DNA from: Acetobacteraceae bacterium
GTDB lineage: Bacteria > Pseudomonadota > Alphaproteobacteria > Acetobacterales > Acetobacteraceae
Length of the DNA stretch: 6,905 bases
NCBI GenBank assembly: GCA_003164305.1
Contig: PLSZ01000006.1
Span: 1-6,905, forward strand
Reading direction: 5' to 3'
Below the pieces are notes generated by a model. It did not search any database and was not told where the DNA came from. It worked only from the letters and a program-made list of their open reading frames with translations. A program made the translations under genes and the position numbers. Below, in pieces: positions 6,775 to 6,905 of the stretch; position 1 is the first letter of the stretch, and the number at the start of each line of letters is the position of its first letter.

Positions 6775-6905
6775 TCACACGGCCTCCAGATGAGGCAACG
6801 CGCCGAATGGTGATCCCGCTCCGAGGTGGCCCGCCACGACGATATAATCTCTTAATACCGACCAGCGGAACGACTGATAGCAGCGGCCCCTGACCCCGAC
6901 TCTCC
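6775..6905. other. Downstream stretch, probably intergenic
   Basis: These 131 bases follow the stop codon directly. The part around 6841-6858 is distinctly more AT-rich than the gene. TATAAT occurs at 6843-6848, but no TTGACA-like hexamer lies 16-18 bases upstream and there is no TGn extension, so I do not call a promoter. A second short inverted repeat, GTGGC/GCCAC at 6826-6837, has only two bases between its arms. One minus-strand frame is open from 6903 down to a TGA at 6775-6777 and is discussed as a finding. No tRNA or convincing ribosome binding site is visible. Confidence 0.5.
6782..6796 (+). terminator. Weak hairpin just after the stop codon
   Basis: GCCTC at 6782-6786 pairs with GAGGC at 6792-6796 around a five-base loop, seven bases after the stop codon. 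The stem is only 5 bp and no T-run follows, so it is not a standard intrinsic terminator. It is recorded because it is the only hairpin placed where a transcript end would be expected. Confidence 0.2.

Noticed and set aside
6843..6848. TATAAT as a promoter -10 element
   Set aside because: No -35-like hexamer lies at 16-18 bases and there is no extended -10. A single hexamer in an AT-rich patch is not enough.

Overview
The window is almost entirely one giant gene read on the + strand. The reading frame is already open at base 1 and ends at the TAG at 6772-6774, giving at least 2257 codons. The first in-frame start-like codon, GTG at 10, is not a credible start: the preceding codons (Tyr-Ala-Gly) belong to the conserved repeat boundary seen again at 631, 1243, 1873, 2506 and 3112. 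The true N-terminus, any signal peptide and the promoter therefore lie upstream. Residue numbers below are counted from the TAT codon at base 1.

The product looks like a very large repetitive surface or secreted protein ending in a self-processing Hint (Hedgehog/intein) domain. In order it contains: (1) five full long repeats of about 202-211 residues plus one degenerate unit (1-3432), each with an Asn/Gly-rich LDNIDNLISGYG-type motif; (2) a transition region of Gly/Thr/Asn-rich beta-helix-like repeats (3433-4266); (3) a module starting GYANRVILDPGAAF that is common in large alphaproteobacterial surface proteins (4267-4584); (4) six short repeats matching the T5SS/PEP-CTERM-associated repeat pattern (4585-5580); (5) a spacer and a pre-Hint module (5581-6141); (6) a Hint_2-type domain starting CFAEGTRI, with its usual tail (6142-6771). 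No autotransporter beta-barrel, PEP-CTERM, LPXTG or RTX nonapeptide array is visible.

The strong G/C bias, the Hint_2-type tail and the passenger style suggest a high-GC alphaproteobacterium, most likely of the Acetobacteraceae/Rhodospirillales type. This is recognition from memory, not a search result. The most distinctive features are the mosaic order of the long repeats (two kinds of second half attached to a constant first half of about 315 bp), a passenger without any cysteine, so that the first cysteine is the predicted catalytic one, and a Hint domain that keeps the N-terminal cleavage residues but lacks the C-terminal His-Asn splicing pair. The last 131 bases are a more AT-rich, probably intergenic stretch with weak hairpins and an isolated TATAAT.
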